Assembly: GCA_022496185.1 (NCBI GenBank)
Contig: WTXG01000033.1
Coordinates: 1 to 64,000 of the forward strand
Reading direction: 5' to 3'
DNA length: 64,000 nt
Source of the DNA: Multifurca ochricompacta
Taxonomy: Eukaryota; Basidiomycota; Agaricomycetes; Russulales; Russulaceae
Each line of letters starts with the position of its first letter. Positions within the stretch are counted from its first letter, which is position 1. The position numbers were made by a program, and so were the translations under genes. Shown here piece after piece: positions 1-9,800 of this stretch. A model generated the notes under the pieces. It made no database searches. It worked only from the letters and a program-made list of their open reading frames with translations, and was not told the DNA's origin.

Positions 1-47
1 TCCAGGATAGCAGTCTGACATAATTGTGATTACACATAGATAACACT

Positions 48-275
48 AGTGATAAAATCAAAAACGCGTTCACAATTAATTAGATACTTAGGATATATAC
101 ATCTAAGTGATAAGATCAAAAATGTGTTCACAATTAGTTAGATACTTAGGACATACATCTAAGTGATAAGATCAAAAATGCATTCACAATTAATTAGATA
201 CTTGGGATGTACATCTAAGTGATAAGATCAAAAATGTGTTCACAATTAATTAGACAGAAGTGATAAAATCAACTT
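48..275. repeat. 56-bp tandem repeat, about four copies
   Basis: Units begin with agtgataaratcaa at 48, 106, 162 and 218, with a partial unit from 259. Spacing is 58, 56, 56 and about 41 bp. Each unit carries a ttcacaattaattagatactt core, and copies differ mostly by transitions at CpG/TpG positions (cgcg, tgtg, tgca at the same place). A single diverged unit of the same type lies inverted at about 63450-63510, so the repeat belongs to the 5' part of the same interspersed element as the tRNA-like sequence that follows. No coding content is seen. Confidence 0.85.
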
Positions 276-400
276 TGCATAACCCTATATATAATATATT
301 GTGTGACTTTACTAGTGAGGCTGGGTGGCTCAATGGTTAGAGCACCGGACTGAGTGTGTACTCAGAGGTCTTGGGTTCAATCACTAGATGTTGCCATAAT
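276..400 (+). repeat. tRNA-like (SINE-type) sequence, left copy
   Basis: An AT-rich leader (about 276-318) precedes a tRNA-like stretch. It has a Pol III A-box match tggctcaatgg at 326-336 and a B-box match ggttcaatc at 374-382, in which the usual CG has become CA. The 56-nt distance between boxes suits a tRNA-derived promoter. I cannot fold a complete cloverleaf, so this is not called a functional tRNA. The leader and both boxes recur inverted at 63341-63460, which marks a dispersed repeat. It is probably a SINE or a repeat that captured a tRNA. Confidence 0.5.
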
Positions 401-489
401 ATTTTCTGGCATGCTCTTTGATAAATATCATCCTCATTATGATATGATTATTACTACACTACTATACCCCTATTACATAAATTTCATAT

Positions 490-672
490 TGTAGGACCGG
501 TTCAGACCGGTTGTGGACCGGCAACCAGACTGAAAAAGACCGTTTTTCGGTCTTTAGGCAGTCTGGTCCAGTTATCTGGACATAAGGTGCATCCGGCAAC
601 CGGTTGCAGTTGCCAGTTGTGTCCCATTATGGTCAAAAAACCAGACCGGACTGGACCTTTAAACACTAGTCA
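490..672 (-). repeat. GGTCC-rich interspersed repeat, copy 1
   Basis: This stretch is dense in ggaccgg/ccggtt motifs and ends in tttaaacacta at 658-668. Read on the minus strand it begins tagtgtttaaaggtcc. The same start is found at about 35263 (diverged), 51997 (minus), 52055 and 63039. Copies share the ends but vary internally. This copy abuts the truncated gag of gypsy B1. The short palindromic motifs suggest a small non-autonomous element, but no clear target duplication was identified. Confidence 0.6.
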
Positions 673-1815
673 CAGGTCTTTCCTTTCTTTGTATTGACCC
701 CAAAGTGTGTTTGGAAGTTGAGATAATCCTGCTGCTGTCATCAGGCAGCGTCTACCCATCCATCCCAGTCCTGAGGGTGGTGGAACTGGATGATGTTTTT
801 GACAAGCGGGTTGGGTAGTCCCTGGGAAAAGAGGTCCAACGTTGCCTCCTCATCTGTATCGTATCCTGCCCTGTTGGCCAGGCTCCTGAACTTTGCCACA
901 TAGGCATCCAATTCTCCCTTCTCCATCCTCAGGGATTTCAATTCTTGGGCAGCCTTCTGTCTGGCCTGCCCATCTGTGAACGTGTCTTTGAATCACTGAG
1001 CAATGGTTTCCCAAAGCATCTCGCTTGTGGTACGACATCCACCTTCAATCTCTTCATTCAGCCATTCCAGCTGCTCCATAGTCCAATCATCCACTGCTTC
1101 TCCTCGAATCAGTGATAGAAAAAGGTTGGCATGCTGAAAAGGGTTGATAATTTGGGGGACATCATGGTTGAAGTTTTTGAAAGTTGTGAACTCCAGCATG
1201 AACTTCTTGCTTTGTGAATGATCTCCTGTGAATGTCTGCAGCAGGACACCAGACAGGCGTCCCAAAGGTGGGGGAATATTTGGTGGCAGCATGGCTGGGG
1301 GTGGTGGGGGAGGAGGGGCTGGGTCTGGAAGCTGGGCAGCAATTGTGGACATTGTTTGATAAAAAGGGGTAACAGTGTCAGTGGATTGTATGGAAATCTG
1401 GGGAGTTGTCAAAGCAGGGGCTCTGGATGTGACAACTGTGGGTGCAACTGGGGATGTAGTTGATGCTAATACCAGTGCTTCTTCACTATGTTCTTCTATG
1501 TACTCTTCGGGCTCAGAGTCTGTGATGATGGCCGGGGGGTTTTCCCTCCACGGTCCTAATCCAAATTCAGGTGGGGCAGGTCCTGTAGTGACCCAAGAGT
1601 GTTGGCTATCCAAATATCGGATTTGATACCAGACTCTCTTCTCATCGTTGTATTCTACCAGTTGGTATCTTCCGTCATGATAGACATAGTATCCAAACTC
1701 AGACTCAAAATCCTTCCAGGTGGCAGAGCCAAGTACTTGCTGTGAAAGATTATTCTCATCTCTGCGTTCAATGAGTTCTTCTCTAAAGAGGGTCTGACTG
1801 CGGCTGGAAGCCACG
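673..1815 (-). pseudogene. gypsy B1 gag, 3'-truncated and nonsense-mutated
   Basis: This is the Gag of a Ty3/gypsy element related to B2 and B3. Reading starts at 1814 (MASSRSQTLFREELIE). It carries the element-specific N-terminal domain (KDFESEFGYYVYHDGRYQ), a proline-rich linker with PPPPPPP, and the capsid region (FKNFNHDVPQIINPFQ, DDWTMEQLEWLN). A TGA near 993 replaces a position that is Arg in the related B2 copy (AQ-stop-FKD versus AQRFKD), as expected from CGA to TGA. The frame then continues through LKSLRMEKGELDAYVAKF and HHPQDWDGW until it is cut at about 673 by the GGTCC repeat, before the zinc knuckle. It cannot make a complete Gag. Confidence 0.85.
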
Positions 1816-1820
1816 ATGAG

Positions 1821-1831
1821 AGACTCGACTT
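1821..1831 (-). other. B1 primer-binding site (self-primer type)
   Basis: On the minus strand the LTR is followed by two bases and then AAGTCGAGTCT. This is complementary to the presumed first 11 nt of the transcript inside the LTR. The LTR copy, at 2055-2065, has lost its CpG (aagtcaagtct). Confidence 0.7.
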
Positions 1832-1833
1832 GA

Positions 1834-2424
1834 TGTTATGTCCGGTGTGGGACATTCCACATGACTTGTGTGACAGTGTGGTTACAAGTTCAGGTAAGAA
1901 ACCAATAAGGTTCCTTGGAGTTAAGTGTGATAGGTCAAAGTCAAAGAGGCTGCACTCTAAGACAATGTTGAATGGAAAAGTGCCAGAAGCACTGAGACAA
2001 CTAAGCTCAAGGATCCAAAGGGAAGTCCAGAAGACAAGCACTGATGTATTCAATAAGTCAAGTCTGAGGTCTACAAGGTAGCTACAGCAGACTTATATAT
2101 GTAATTCAGTGGGCATCTAGGAGATAAAGATATGGAGTCAGGTGGGCCCAAATATACGAAAGCAGAGGGTGTAGAGCCTGGCTTCTGATAGGGTATTAAG
2201 TAAGTGTCTGGTCATAAAGATAAAGAGATAGGAGATAACGAGATAAGGGCCAAACATAAGCAAGCAGTGAGTCAACAAGTACAATGGGGGTCATGGGGAT
2301 GGAAGAAGAGCATGGGATGGGTCCCAGGATGGAGACGTGATCAGAAAATGTAGAGTGAGTGGTAAGGAGGGGTCGTCATTGGGAAGAGTAAAGAAAGTGG
2401 GGTTGGACAGCAAGGGTTGTAACA
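1834..2424 (-). repeat. gypsy B1 5' LTR (591 bp)
   Basis: The LTR runs TGTTAC/T...TAACA, bounded on the left by the PBS and gag of B1. It shares length and sequence with the LTRs of B2 (20020-20609, 26875-27464) and B3 (52123-52713). Many differences from those are C/T or G/A at former CpGs. The matching 3' LTR of B1 is absent because the element is truncated on the left. Confidence 0.85.
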
Positions 2425-2710
2425 TGAAAGCAGATGGCATAAAGCCTGGCCTCTGATAGGGAATTAAGTAAGTGTCCGGTCTTAGAGATATCAAGATAAA
2501 GAGATAACAAGATAACAAGATAACAAGATAGGGATGTAAACATGGGCAATCATCAAGTCAACAAGTACAAAGGCAGTCACATGGAAGGATGTAAGGCATG
2601 TGACAGATCCCAGGAGGGGGATGTGATCAAGAAGTGTAGGGTAGGTGGGAGAGACAGGTTTGTGTTAGGGATAGTGAAGAAAAGAGGGTCACTAGGCAGT
2701 GGTTGTAACA
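2425..2710 (-). repeat. 3' part of a second B-family LTR (partial)
   Basis: This piece is homologous to the right half of the B-family LTR, starting at tgaaagcagatggc and ending at ttgtaaca. It directly abuts the complete B1 LTR. The simplest reading is that B1 inserted inside another B LTR, so tgaaa at the junction would be one half of the target duplication; the other half would lie left of the window. The right edge borders the A0 protease fragment. A local expansion of the aagataac motif is visible at about 2493-2530. Confidence 0.7.
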
Positions 2711-2968
2711 CCTGTATTTCCAAGTCACAACAATGTGTGATCTTTCCAGCTTTGTTTGCTGTTCCATCTATATTCCATATATTCTTTTCCTGGGGGAGTA
2801 ACTGTGTCCCCAGTCCTAGTGTCTTTTGGAGCCTCTGACTAATGAAGTTGTCTGTTGCTCCAGAATCAATTAGGATTCATCTGTTGGCCATCTTCTGTTT
2901 GGTTTCAAAGTGTACTGGTATTTTTAAAGACTTGAAACAACTAGTGTACACAGAAGTAACATGGAGTG
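2711..2968 (-). pseudogene. A0 aspartic protease fragment
   Basis: This aligns with the A1 protease segment at about 10100-10370 (KIPVHFET..., SGATDNFIS). On the minus strand it encodes relics of SLKIPVHFETKQKMA and a DSG-type active site. It is cut on the right at gagtg (2964-2968) by copia1; A0 resumes at 17333 with the duplicated gagtg followed by ctcttgcccagg. Confidence 0.8.
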
Positions 2969-3373
2969 TAAAGAATGCAGCCTGAGGTTAGATAATCCAA
3001 ACTACCTAGAATGGTAGTTGTAATTCAGTTATGATGGTCAGAACTGACAATATATTAGTCTTTACCTAGAATGGTAGTTGTAACTAGTATGCGTTAGCTA
3101 CATAGGTAAAGATAAGATAACAAAATACTCACTTCAGTTATGATGGTCAGAACTGAAGTGAACTGTACAATAAAAGCGTCCTTTAAATACTGTAAACGAG
3201 TGTGCTTATAGTAACCAAGATTCAGAAGGATTGTGTCTAATCAAGTAAGGTATCAAACTATTCACAGGAAGGTGAAACGCAGTCCACATGCTACTGCACA
3301 ACACACAACTTGCTTGTTAGTACCACACACTTAGCGATTGATCCGACCTGGCCATATTGATCCATTTCCGACA
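2969..3373 (-). repeat. copia1 3' LTR
   Basis: This is 405 bp, the same length as the 5' LTR at 16928-17332. On the minus strand it starts TGTCGGAAATGG, where the partner has TGTTGGAAATGG (a C/T difference). Inner landmarks such as accTagaatggtagttg are shared. Confidence 0.92.
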
Positions 3374-3384
3374 TCCCCCCGTGA
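3374..3384 (-). other. copia1 polypurine tract
   Basis: The minus strand reads CACGGGGGGA directly before the 3' LTR. This is the usual position and composition of the plus-strand primer in copia elements. Confidence 0.75.
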
Positions 3385-4028
3385 TTGAGACAATCCTGGA
3401 TTAGATAAGTCCTAGTCCAGTGACGAAGTCTTGGAGTTGTGTAACGCCTGATGTGGGCATTCGTCACGATGTGTGATGGGTCGCGTAGCGAAACTACGAA
3501 GTCAAGTATGTACTGTCTTTCAAGTACACGGAGTTCAGGTGAGAAGTCAATACCAAGGAGCTAATCCCTTAGTATCGGTGAGCGGAGGAGTGCCAGAAGC
3601 ACTGAGACGATTCAACAGTCGGGTCTTAGGAATCACCCAGAAGGTAATGCACCAAGTTGATTAAGAAGTCGAGTCTAAGGTATACAGGCTATCTGGGCAG
3701 GCCTTATATACAGTAGCCCACAAAACTGTTCCAATGTTTGGCCATCCTGGAGAGATTGACCTACCACACAATGAGAATAATTTCCAAAATTAGTAGAAAT
3801 TAGTAGATGTTAGTGTAGCATCTAAGCTTCAATTAGAGCCTATAATAATGTCAATTGAGTCAGTGGTTCATGATATATAAAATGTTTTGTGAGGCATTAT
3901 CATTGGAACAGTTTTGTGGCCAACATGTGAGATGACAAAACCGGTATCTGGTGGTCATGGGAATGCATTGACAGTCATGTGACAATGTTTAATAAGTTGA
4001 ACACACACAAAATAATCATCAACAACAC

Positions 4029-4468
4029 TTGCTTCTTACCATGCATGCCCTCTCTGCTGCCAAAAGGACTCACATTGTCTCCCTCCTCACTTCATGCAAA
4101 TCTGCCCATAAAGTGTCAACTATGACTGGCCATGGCACTATTATCATCTCAAGATGGGTCATAAATACTGCCCTTACCATCCCAAGTCAAATGGAGGGAG
4201 ACCAAGGAAGCTGACAGAGAGAAATGCTCAGCATGCTGTTTGCCTTATCTCCTCTGGCAGGGCAGACACAGATGTGGAAGTGACTAGAGCACTTCAGAAG
4301 TTGTTAATGGGTTCCTCTATCAACATACAATGCCCATCCATCCTCCCATCAAATTTTCAAGCCATACCTGGCCCCTCCCATATCATACACCCCCATTCCA
4401 TCATAAGTGCAATAGGCCACAAAACCAATCCAATGACATTGCTACACAAAACATTTTATATATCATGA
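4029..4468 (+). pseudogene. Tc1-type transposase N-terminus, left arm
   Basis: Two overlapping frames (from 4029 and from 4154) together resemble the paired helix-turn-helix DNA-binding region of Tc1 transposases: SAAKRTHIVSLLTSCKS then GGRPRKLTERNAQHAVCLI, the latter being the familiar GRPRKLT linker motif. The reading frame shifts around 4155-4175. Nothing resembling the catalytic DDE/D core follows before the central MITE at 4406. It could at best make a DNA-binding fragment. Confidence 0.65.
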
Positions 4469-4625
4469 ACCACTGACTCAATTGACATCAGTATAGGCTC
4501 TATGTGACACTTAGATGATATTGTATCATCTACCAATTTCTACTAATTTTGGAAATTATTCCTATGGTGTGGTTGGTCAATCTCTTCAGGATGGTTAAAC
4601 ATTGGAATGGTTTTGTGGGTTACTG
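4406..4625. mobile_element. 220-bp MITE at the centre of the palindrome
   Basis: It is flanked by TA on both sides (4404-4405 and 4626-4627). The right end read inward, cagtaacccacaaaacc, is close to the outer TIR; the left end is diverged (agtgcaataggccacaaaacc). Its body is homologous to the outer about 222 bp of each arm (3711-3932 and 5099-5320), including tttatatatcatgaacc and ctactaattttggaaatta. It is therefore a deletion derivative of the same family. It is more diverged from the arms than the arms are from each other. Confidence 0.85.
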
Positions 4626-5002
4626 TATGATGGAATGGGAGTGTATGATATGGGAGGGGCCAGGTATGGCTTGAAAATTTGATGGGAGGATGGATGGGCA
4701 TTGTATGTTGATAGAGGAACCCATTAACAACTTCTGAAGTGCTCTAGTCACTTCCACATCTGTGTCTGCCCTGCCAGAGGAGATAAGGCAAACAGCATGC
4801 TGAGCATTTCTCTCTGTCAGCTTCCTTGGTCTCCCTCCATTTGACTTGGGATGGTAAGGGCAGTATTTATGACCCATCTTGAGATGATAATAGTGCCATG
4901 GCCAGTCATAGTTGACACTTTATGGGCAGATTTGCATGAAGTGAGGAGGGAGACAATGTGAGTCCTTTTGGCAGCAGAGAGGGCATGCATGGTAAGAAGC
5001 AA
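4620..5002 (-). pseudogene. Tc1-type transposase N-terminus, right arm
   Basis: This is the mirror image of the left-arm fragment. The protein is the same apart from one Pro/Ser change near the inner end (cccc versus ctcc). It has the same frame break and the same loss of the catalytic domain. Confidence 0.65.
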
Positions 5003-5644
5003 GTGTTGTTGATGATTATTTTGTGTGTGTTCAACTTATTAAACATTGTCACATGACTGTCAATGCATTCCCATGACCACCAGATACCAGTTTTGTCATC
5101 TCACATGTTGGCCACAAAACTGTTCCAATGATAATGCCTCACAAAACATTTTATATATCATGAACCACTGACTCAATTGACATTATTATAGGCTCTAATT
5201 GAAGCTTAGATGCTACACTAACATCTACTAATTTCTACTAATTTTGGAAATTATTCTCATTGTGTGGTAGGTCAATCTCTCCAGGATGGCCAAACATTGG
5301 AACAGTTTTGTGGGCTACTGTATGTAACAGAGATCGGGATCTGAATCGGAGTATCGTACTCGGCGTATCAATGAAGTCGTAATATATCTAAAGAGGGAAC
5401 GGAGTCGGGTGGGCCAGATGAGAATATATGTAGACGAATCTGGTATAGTTGCGATTCTGGTGGGAAAATGCGTAAGTGTTCTGATGTAAGGTATGAGTCA
5501 TAGATAAGTACAGCATGAGTCAGAGATAAGGGACAAACAGGGACAAAGCCAGTCACAACACAGTCAACATAGAGAATCAACACACCTCAACAGTGAGTCA
5601 CGTGAGAGAAAAGAAAACAAGACGACGCAGCAGGGTTCATAACA

Positions 5645-5660
5645 TTACCCCTCTTCTAAG
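5645..5660 (-). other. A1 polypurine tract
   Basis: The minus strand reads CTTAGAAGAGGGGTAA directly before the LTR. The equivalent tract in A2 (51170-51186) ends GAGAGGGGGTAA. Confidence 0.7.
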
Positions 5661-5675
5661 TCCTAGCAGAGCCAG

Positions 5676-6866
5676 CTAGATTGGTGTACCGTCGTCATCC
5701 TGGACCAAAGAGAGATAGTTGTCGGCTACGGTGTAGTGATCCGCATCGTAGTTTTCCTTTTTGCCGTCAGTGGGGCAAACGTGTGTTCGTAGAAAACCAT
5801 AGGGCCCCCGTCTCCCACAGCGAAAGCAGCTGTCGTAAACGTGACAGTCGATTTCTCGATGTCCAGCATTGTGGGAGAGGCACTTGCCGCACCACCCTGA
5901 GGGGTTCTGGATGGTGGGAGCCTCCGTAAGTTGTCGAAACAAGCATTGGCGACTCCAATGTGAGGTGCTTTGACAGTGCCAACATCATTTCTTGGCTGTG
6001 GGGCAGCACCAGCTGAGATGGTACTTGCTGCTGCAGCGCCAGCAAAGCTTGCCATCAGGGTTTTCGTGGAGGCGGGGCATTTCAAAGCAATGGGGGTTAA
6101 GTCGGGGTGCGAGGTCGAGGCGGCGACAAGGAAGTGGTCGTGCAAAAATATCGGCATACCATTCGGAGATAATCTGATACGCCTCCCCTTGCTCCAATCT
6201 TGTCCTAATGCTTGCCAGGTGATGCTCGATGTCGAAAACTCCTCGGTTGATCTTTACCATCTGCCACTCATAGTCGCGGCGCTGCATCTCCAAGTTATCC
6301 CAGAGCGCTTGAAACTTGCAGAGCTGTGCGATTTCAGCAGTTAGCCGTGGCATTCGTAGGTCCCAGAGTACCTTGTTGATCGCAAAAGCGCGTGGGTCGT
6401 GGGCCGAGAGATGTTGCAAGTGTTCGGGGCCCAAGACGTAGTGCAGCCAATCGACGTTCTTTTCCTCTAGATAGACTGGGGCTCCGTAGACGGGTCCCCC
6501 TTTCTCCAAGCATCCTGCCATGTCCATACCTTCGTTGGTGTAGTAAATGTACTTGGCCACCTGCATGGTCCCATCGTTCTTGGATGATGGGATCATAAGC
6601 GGGAAATAAAACTGCGAATTGGGGTCGTTGGGGAAGAACGGGAATTCGGGGGACTCGTCACCGAAGTCTACATCGATCAGGTCGTTGGGATGGGGGTGTT
6701 CGGGCAAATTAAAATCTTCGTCGATGTCGATGATTCGGTCCCCTTGGGCCACTTGGACGGTCACATCGTAGTCAATAGGAGAAAGTGGACAAGAAGGAGG
6801 ATGCACAGGAGTAAGTACGGGAAACGCATCGATGGCAGCAGAGGCGTGGATCTTAGATGACGACAT
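5676..6866 (-). pseudogene. A1 ORF3: zinc-knuckle protein after the chromodomain
   Basis: I do not recognise this protein family; it is conserved as ORF3 in A1, A2, B2 and C. The start is placed at MSSSKIHASAAIDAF (6866), matching the starts in B2 and C. Features in order: an acidic stretch with PNDLIDVDFGDE; a central region with YIYYTNEGMDMAGC and GPVYGAPVYLEE; a helical middle (MPRLTAEIAQLCKFQ); then CX2CX4HX4C knuckles (CWRCSSKYHLSWCC and a second WHC..STSHWS-type), further Cys/His clusters (CGKCLSHNAGHREIDC, CFRCGRRGPYG), and an acidic tail LVQDDDGTPI. One in-frame TGA (5985) interrupts it. In A1 the frame is continuous with the chromodomain, so it could be a Pol C-terminal extension. 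Length is 397 codons, as in A2. Confidence 0.75.
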
Positions 6867-9800
6867 GGATAAGTTTTCAGTAAGTTGTGGGGGAAAGAGC
6901 TGTTCCACAACTCGTATTTTCTCCGGCTCTTTATCTGCCTCTGGATGGCATCTATAGAAGTCTTCAATGAGCTTGGGTGCAAAGACATCCGCAGCAGTTT
7001 CCCACGAGTTGTCGGCATCTGGGAATCCCTTCCATTTGATCAAATAATGGAGTCTTCAATTACACCCTCGACCCTTCCATTTGGCGTCGGCAATGCGCTC
7101 TACTTCCCATTCCGGTTCTCTGTCGATAAGGTCAGGGGGAGGTCTGGGGAAGTTCTGCCCGTGAATGGCAGTTTCTTTGTACAGTGTCAGAAGGTTGGCA
7201 TGGAAGACAGGGTGTATCTTCCAGGTGGCAGGTAACATGAGTTTGTACGTAATGTCCGAGAGCTTCTGTTCAATTGTAAAGGGGCCGTGGCATCTGGGAG
7301 CTAATTTCGCCATTGGGTGTGACGTGTGGATATTGCGTCCTTCTAACCAAACCTGATCTCCGACCTGGTAGGGCATAAACTTGGTGGGCTTCTCGGCCAG
7401 GGTCTTTTGCGCCTTCTGAAGGTTTCTACTGGCCGATTCCCGTATTTCCTCCCATTGGTCGATACGTTGTGTTACTGATGGTACATTCGTAGGCTTATCT
7501 GTCCATGTAGTGCAAGGGTTCCATCCCATAATAAGGGAGAAGGGGGTGGTCTTTGTCGTCCCATTTGGCCAACTGTTGTGCGCAAACTCAGCTGTTGCGA
7601 GCCATTCTGCCCAGTCATTCTGTTGTTCATTACACCAGAACCGAAGGTATTGTTCTAGCCATTGGTTCGTCCATTCCAATTGTCCATCCGTCTGAGGGTG
7701 ATACGCAGTGGAGATGTTTTGCTGAATGTCGAGATGCTTGCAGAGGGCTCGGGCGAACATGGAGGCGAATTGTGGGTCCCGGTCGGAAATGATCTTCTGC
7801 AGCAGTCCATAATGCCGGTAGACGTAATTCAGGTAGAGTCTCACAACTCCTTCCGCTGATATTGTCTTGTTGCAGGGGATAAAGAGGGCGGCCTTTGAGT
7901 AGTCATGGTCCGTAATGGTAAGTATTGAGTCATATCCCTGTGATGGTGGGAGTTTGACAATGAAGTCCATGGCGATGGTCTGGAAAGGGGCCGTTGCAAC
8001 TGGCATGATGGGTGAAAGTGCCGGCAGTCTTGGGTGGGTGTTTACTTTATTTGCCTGGCATTCTGCGCATCCTTTGACATATGCTTCGACATCTCTTTTC
8101 ATGTTCAGCCACCAGTAATCTCGTTTGGCAAGGGCGTACGTGTTTGCAATTCCCGGGTGTCCTGCAGAGGGAAGGTCGTGGTGAAAATGGATCACCCCCC
8201 TCTTAATGTTGTCACCACCGGTGACAACCAATCGATCACCATCTTTCCACCAGAGGCCGTCTTTCATCTTTATGTTATGCGGCTCCGCCCAGGATTTGCA
8301 CAGTTCCTGGTTCATGTTCTGTGTTACTTGGGCCCATAAATCCATGTCGTGGAGGCTGACAACTGCAGTTTTCGCAAAGACATCTTCTGGTAAAACGACG
8401 ATATTGTCATTGTCGTTTTCCCCTTCATCTCGTCCGGTTGGCCTAGACAGCGCGTCAGCTTGTGCATTACGAGCCCCGGGTAGGTGCTTGAGTGTGAAAT
8501 TATACTCCTCAAGCTCCAGGACTTCTCGTGCTATTCGTCGGCTGATCTTATGTGGTTCTCTCCAGTACAGAAGGTTGGAGTGGTCTGTATAGATGATGGT
8601 CTTGTGCGGGGATCCGGCCAAGTATGGTCGCCAATGTCATAGTGCTTTAACGATAGCCAACAGTTCTCTGTCCCAAATGTCATAATTCCTTTCTGCTGGT
8701 GAGAACGTTTCCGAGTAGAATGCGACAGGATGAAGAATCCCTCCAGTATCTCTTTGTGATAAACTGTGCCATTGGCATACATGGAAGCATCAACCTCCAG
8801 TTCAAAGGGGTTGGCCAAGTCAGGTTGAATGAGAACTGGTTCTGAACTAATGATCGCTTTAATCCAGTCGAATGCATTCTGCTGTAGTTCATTCCAGTGC
8901 CAGGGCACGTCCTTTTTCAATAAATCATTCAGTGGTCGGGCGATGGCTGAGAATCCTTTGACAAAACGTCGATAGAAGTTACAGAATCCAATGAATGATC
9001 TGACGTCTTTGGTACACTGAGGGACGGTCCATTCTCGAATGCCTTGTACTTTCACAGGGTCCATGCGCACTTGTCCTCCTTCTAGGATGACACCTAGATA
9101 TTCGACCGTTTTTTGTTCAAAGGAGCACTTGGCGGGTTTCAGGTAGAGGTCGTGTTTTGCTAGAATATCTAGTACCTTGTGGACTCGGGTTCGGTGATGG
9201 TGAATGTCATCTTTCGTGGCTACCAGGATATCATCCATATATACTACGACCTCTTCTGTGAGGATAGGTCTCGAAAATATGGTTCATCATGGCCTGGAAG
9301 GTTGCCGGTGAATTCGTTAATCCAAAGAACATAACGTTGGGTTCGAAGAGTCCTTGATTGGTCTTGAAGGCGGCTTTGGGCTGGTCGCCTTCTCGGATAC
9401 GAATGTTGTTGTACCCCAACGAACGTCCATCTTTGAAACAGGGCTTTATCATGCATTTTGTTGATAATTCTGAGATCAGAGGGAGCGGATAGTTGTTTTT
9501 CACCGTGAGTTCGTTAATCCGTCTGTAGTCCTGTACCAGTTGCATTTCCGTCCTTCTTCTTGATGAAGAAGAAGGGTGACGCATAAGGCGAGTTGGAAGG
9601 TCGTATATATCCTTTGCAGGTGTTCCTCAGGAAGGTAGAGAGCGCTTCCTTCCTGGTGTGACAGGGGATAGATCTTACAGTCCACTGATGCGGGGCATCC
9701 GGGATGAAATCAATGGCATGGTCCCAAGGTTGAGAGGAGGAAGCGTTGTGATTCTTCCTCTGAGAAGACCTTCCATGTCAATGATATTCTGCGGGACCAC

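Larger units (their letters stand above)
3711..5320. mobile_element. Tc1/mariner-like foldback (palindromic) element
   Basis: The element is flanked by TA (3709-3710 and 5321-5322), and its ends read CAGTAGCCCACAAAACTG in both inward directions. The left arm, 3711-4405, and the right arm, 4626-5320, are each 695 bp and are reverse complements with only a few C/T differences seen. A 220-bp related MITE fills the centre. Both arms encode the same N-terminal transposase fragment and neither has the DDE catalytic domain, so it is non-autonomous. CAGT ends plus TA duplication are typical of the Tc1/mariner superfamily. A transcript would fold into a hairpin stem of about 690 bp. Confidence 0.93.
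3440..5644 (-). repeat. A1 3' LTR, interrupted by foldback transposon
   Basis: The LTR parts are 3440-3710 and 5323-5644; together they match the 593-bp 5' LTR at 11946-12538. The break is at the TATA region of the LTR, in which tata|tgtaac (with a CpG in the partner, tatacgtaac) received the insertion with a TA duplication. This would disrupt the LTR promoter. Confidence 0.92.

Noticed and set aside
48..275. CRISPR-like array
   Set aside because: Units are tandem and contiguous without unique spacers, in a eukaryotic repeat setting.
318..398. Functional tRNA gene
   Set aside because: A and B boxes are present, but no cloverleaf with a convincing anticodon arm can be drawn, and the leader is repeated at the other end of the window; treated as a SINE-type repeat.
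2969..3373. Solo copia LTR
   Set aside because: The gagtg duplication pairs this LTR with the one at 16928-17332, and the copia C-terminus (DFVTGLGLI) continues across the nested A1, so it is the 3' LTR of copia1.
3711..5320. Two separate Tc1 elements in inverted orientation
   Set aside because: There is one outer TA pair, equal arm lengths and no second set of outer ends between the arms other than the central MITE; a single foldback element fits better.
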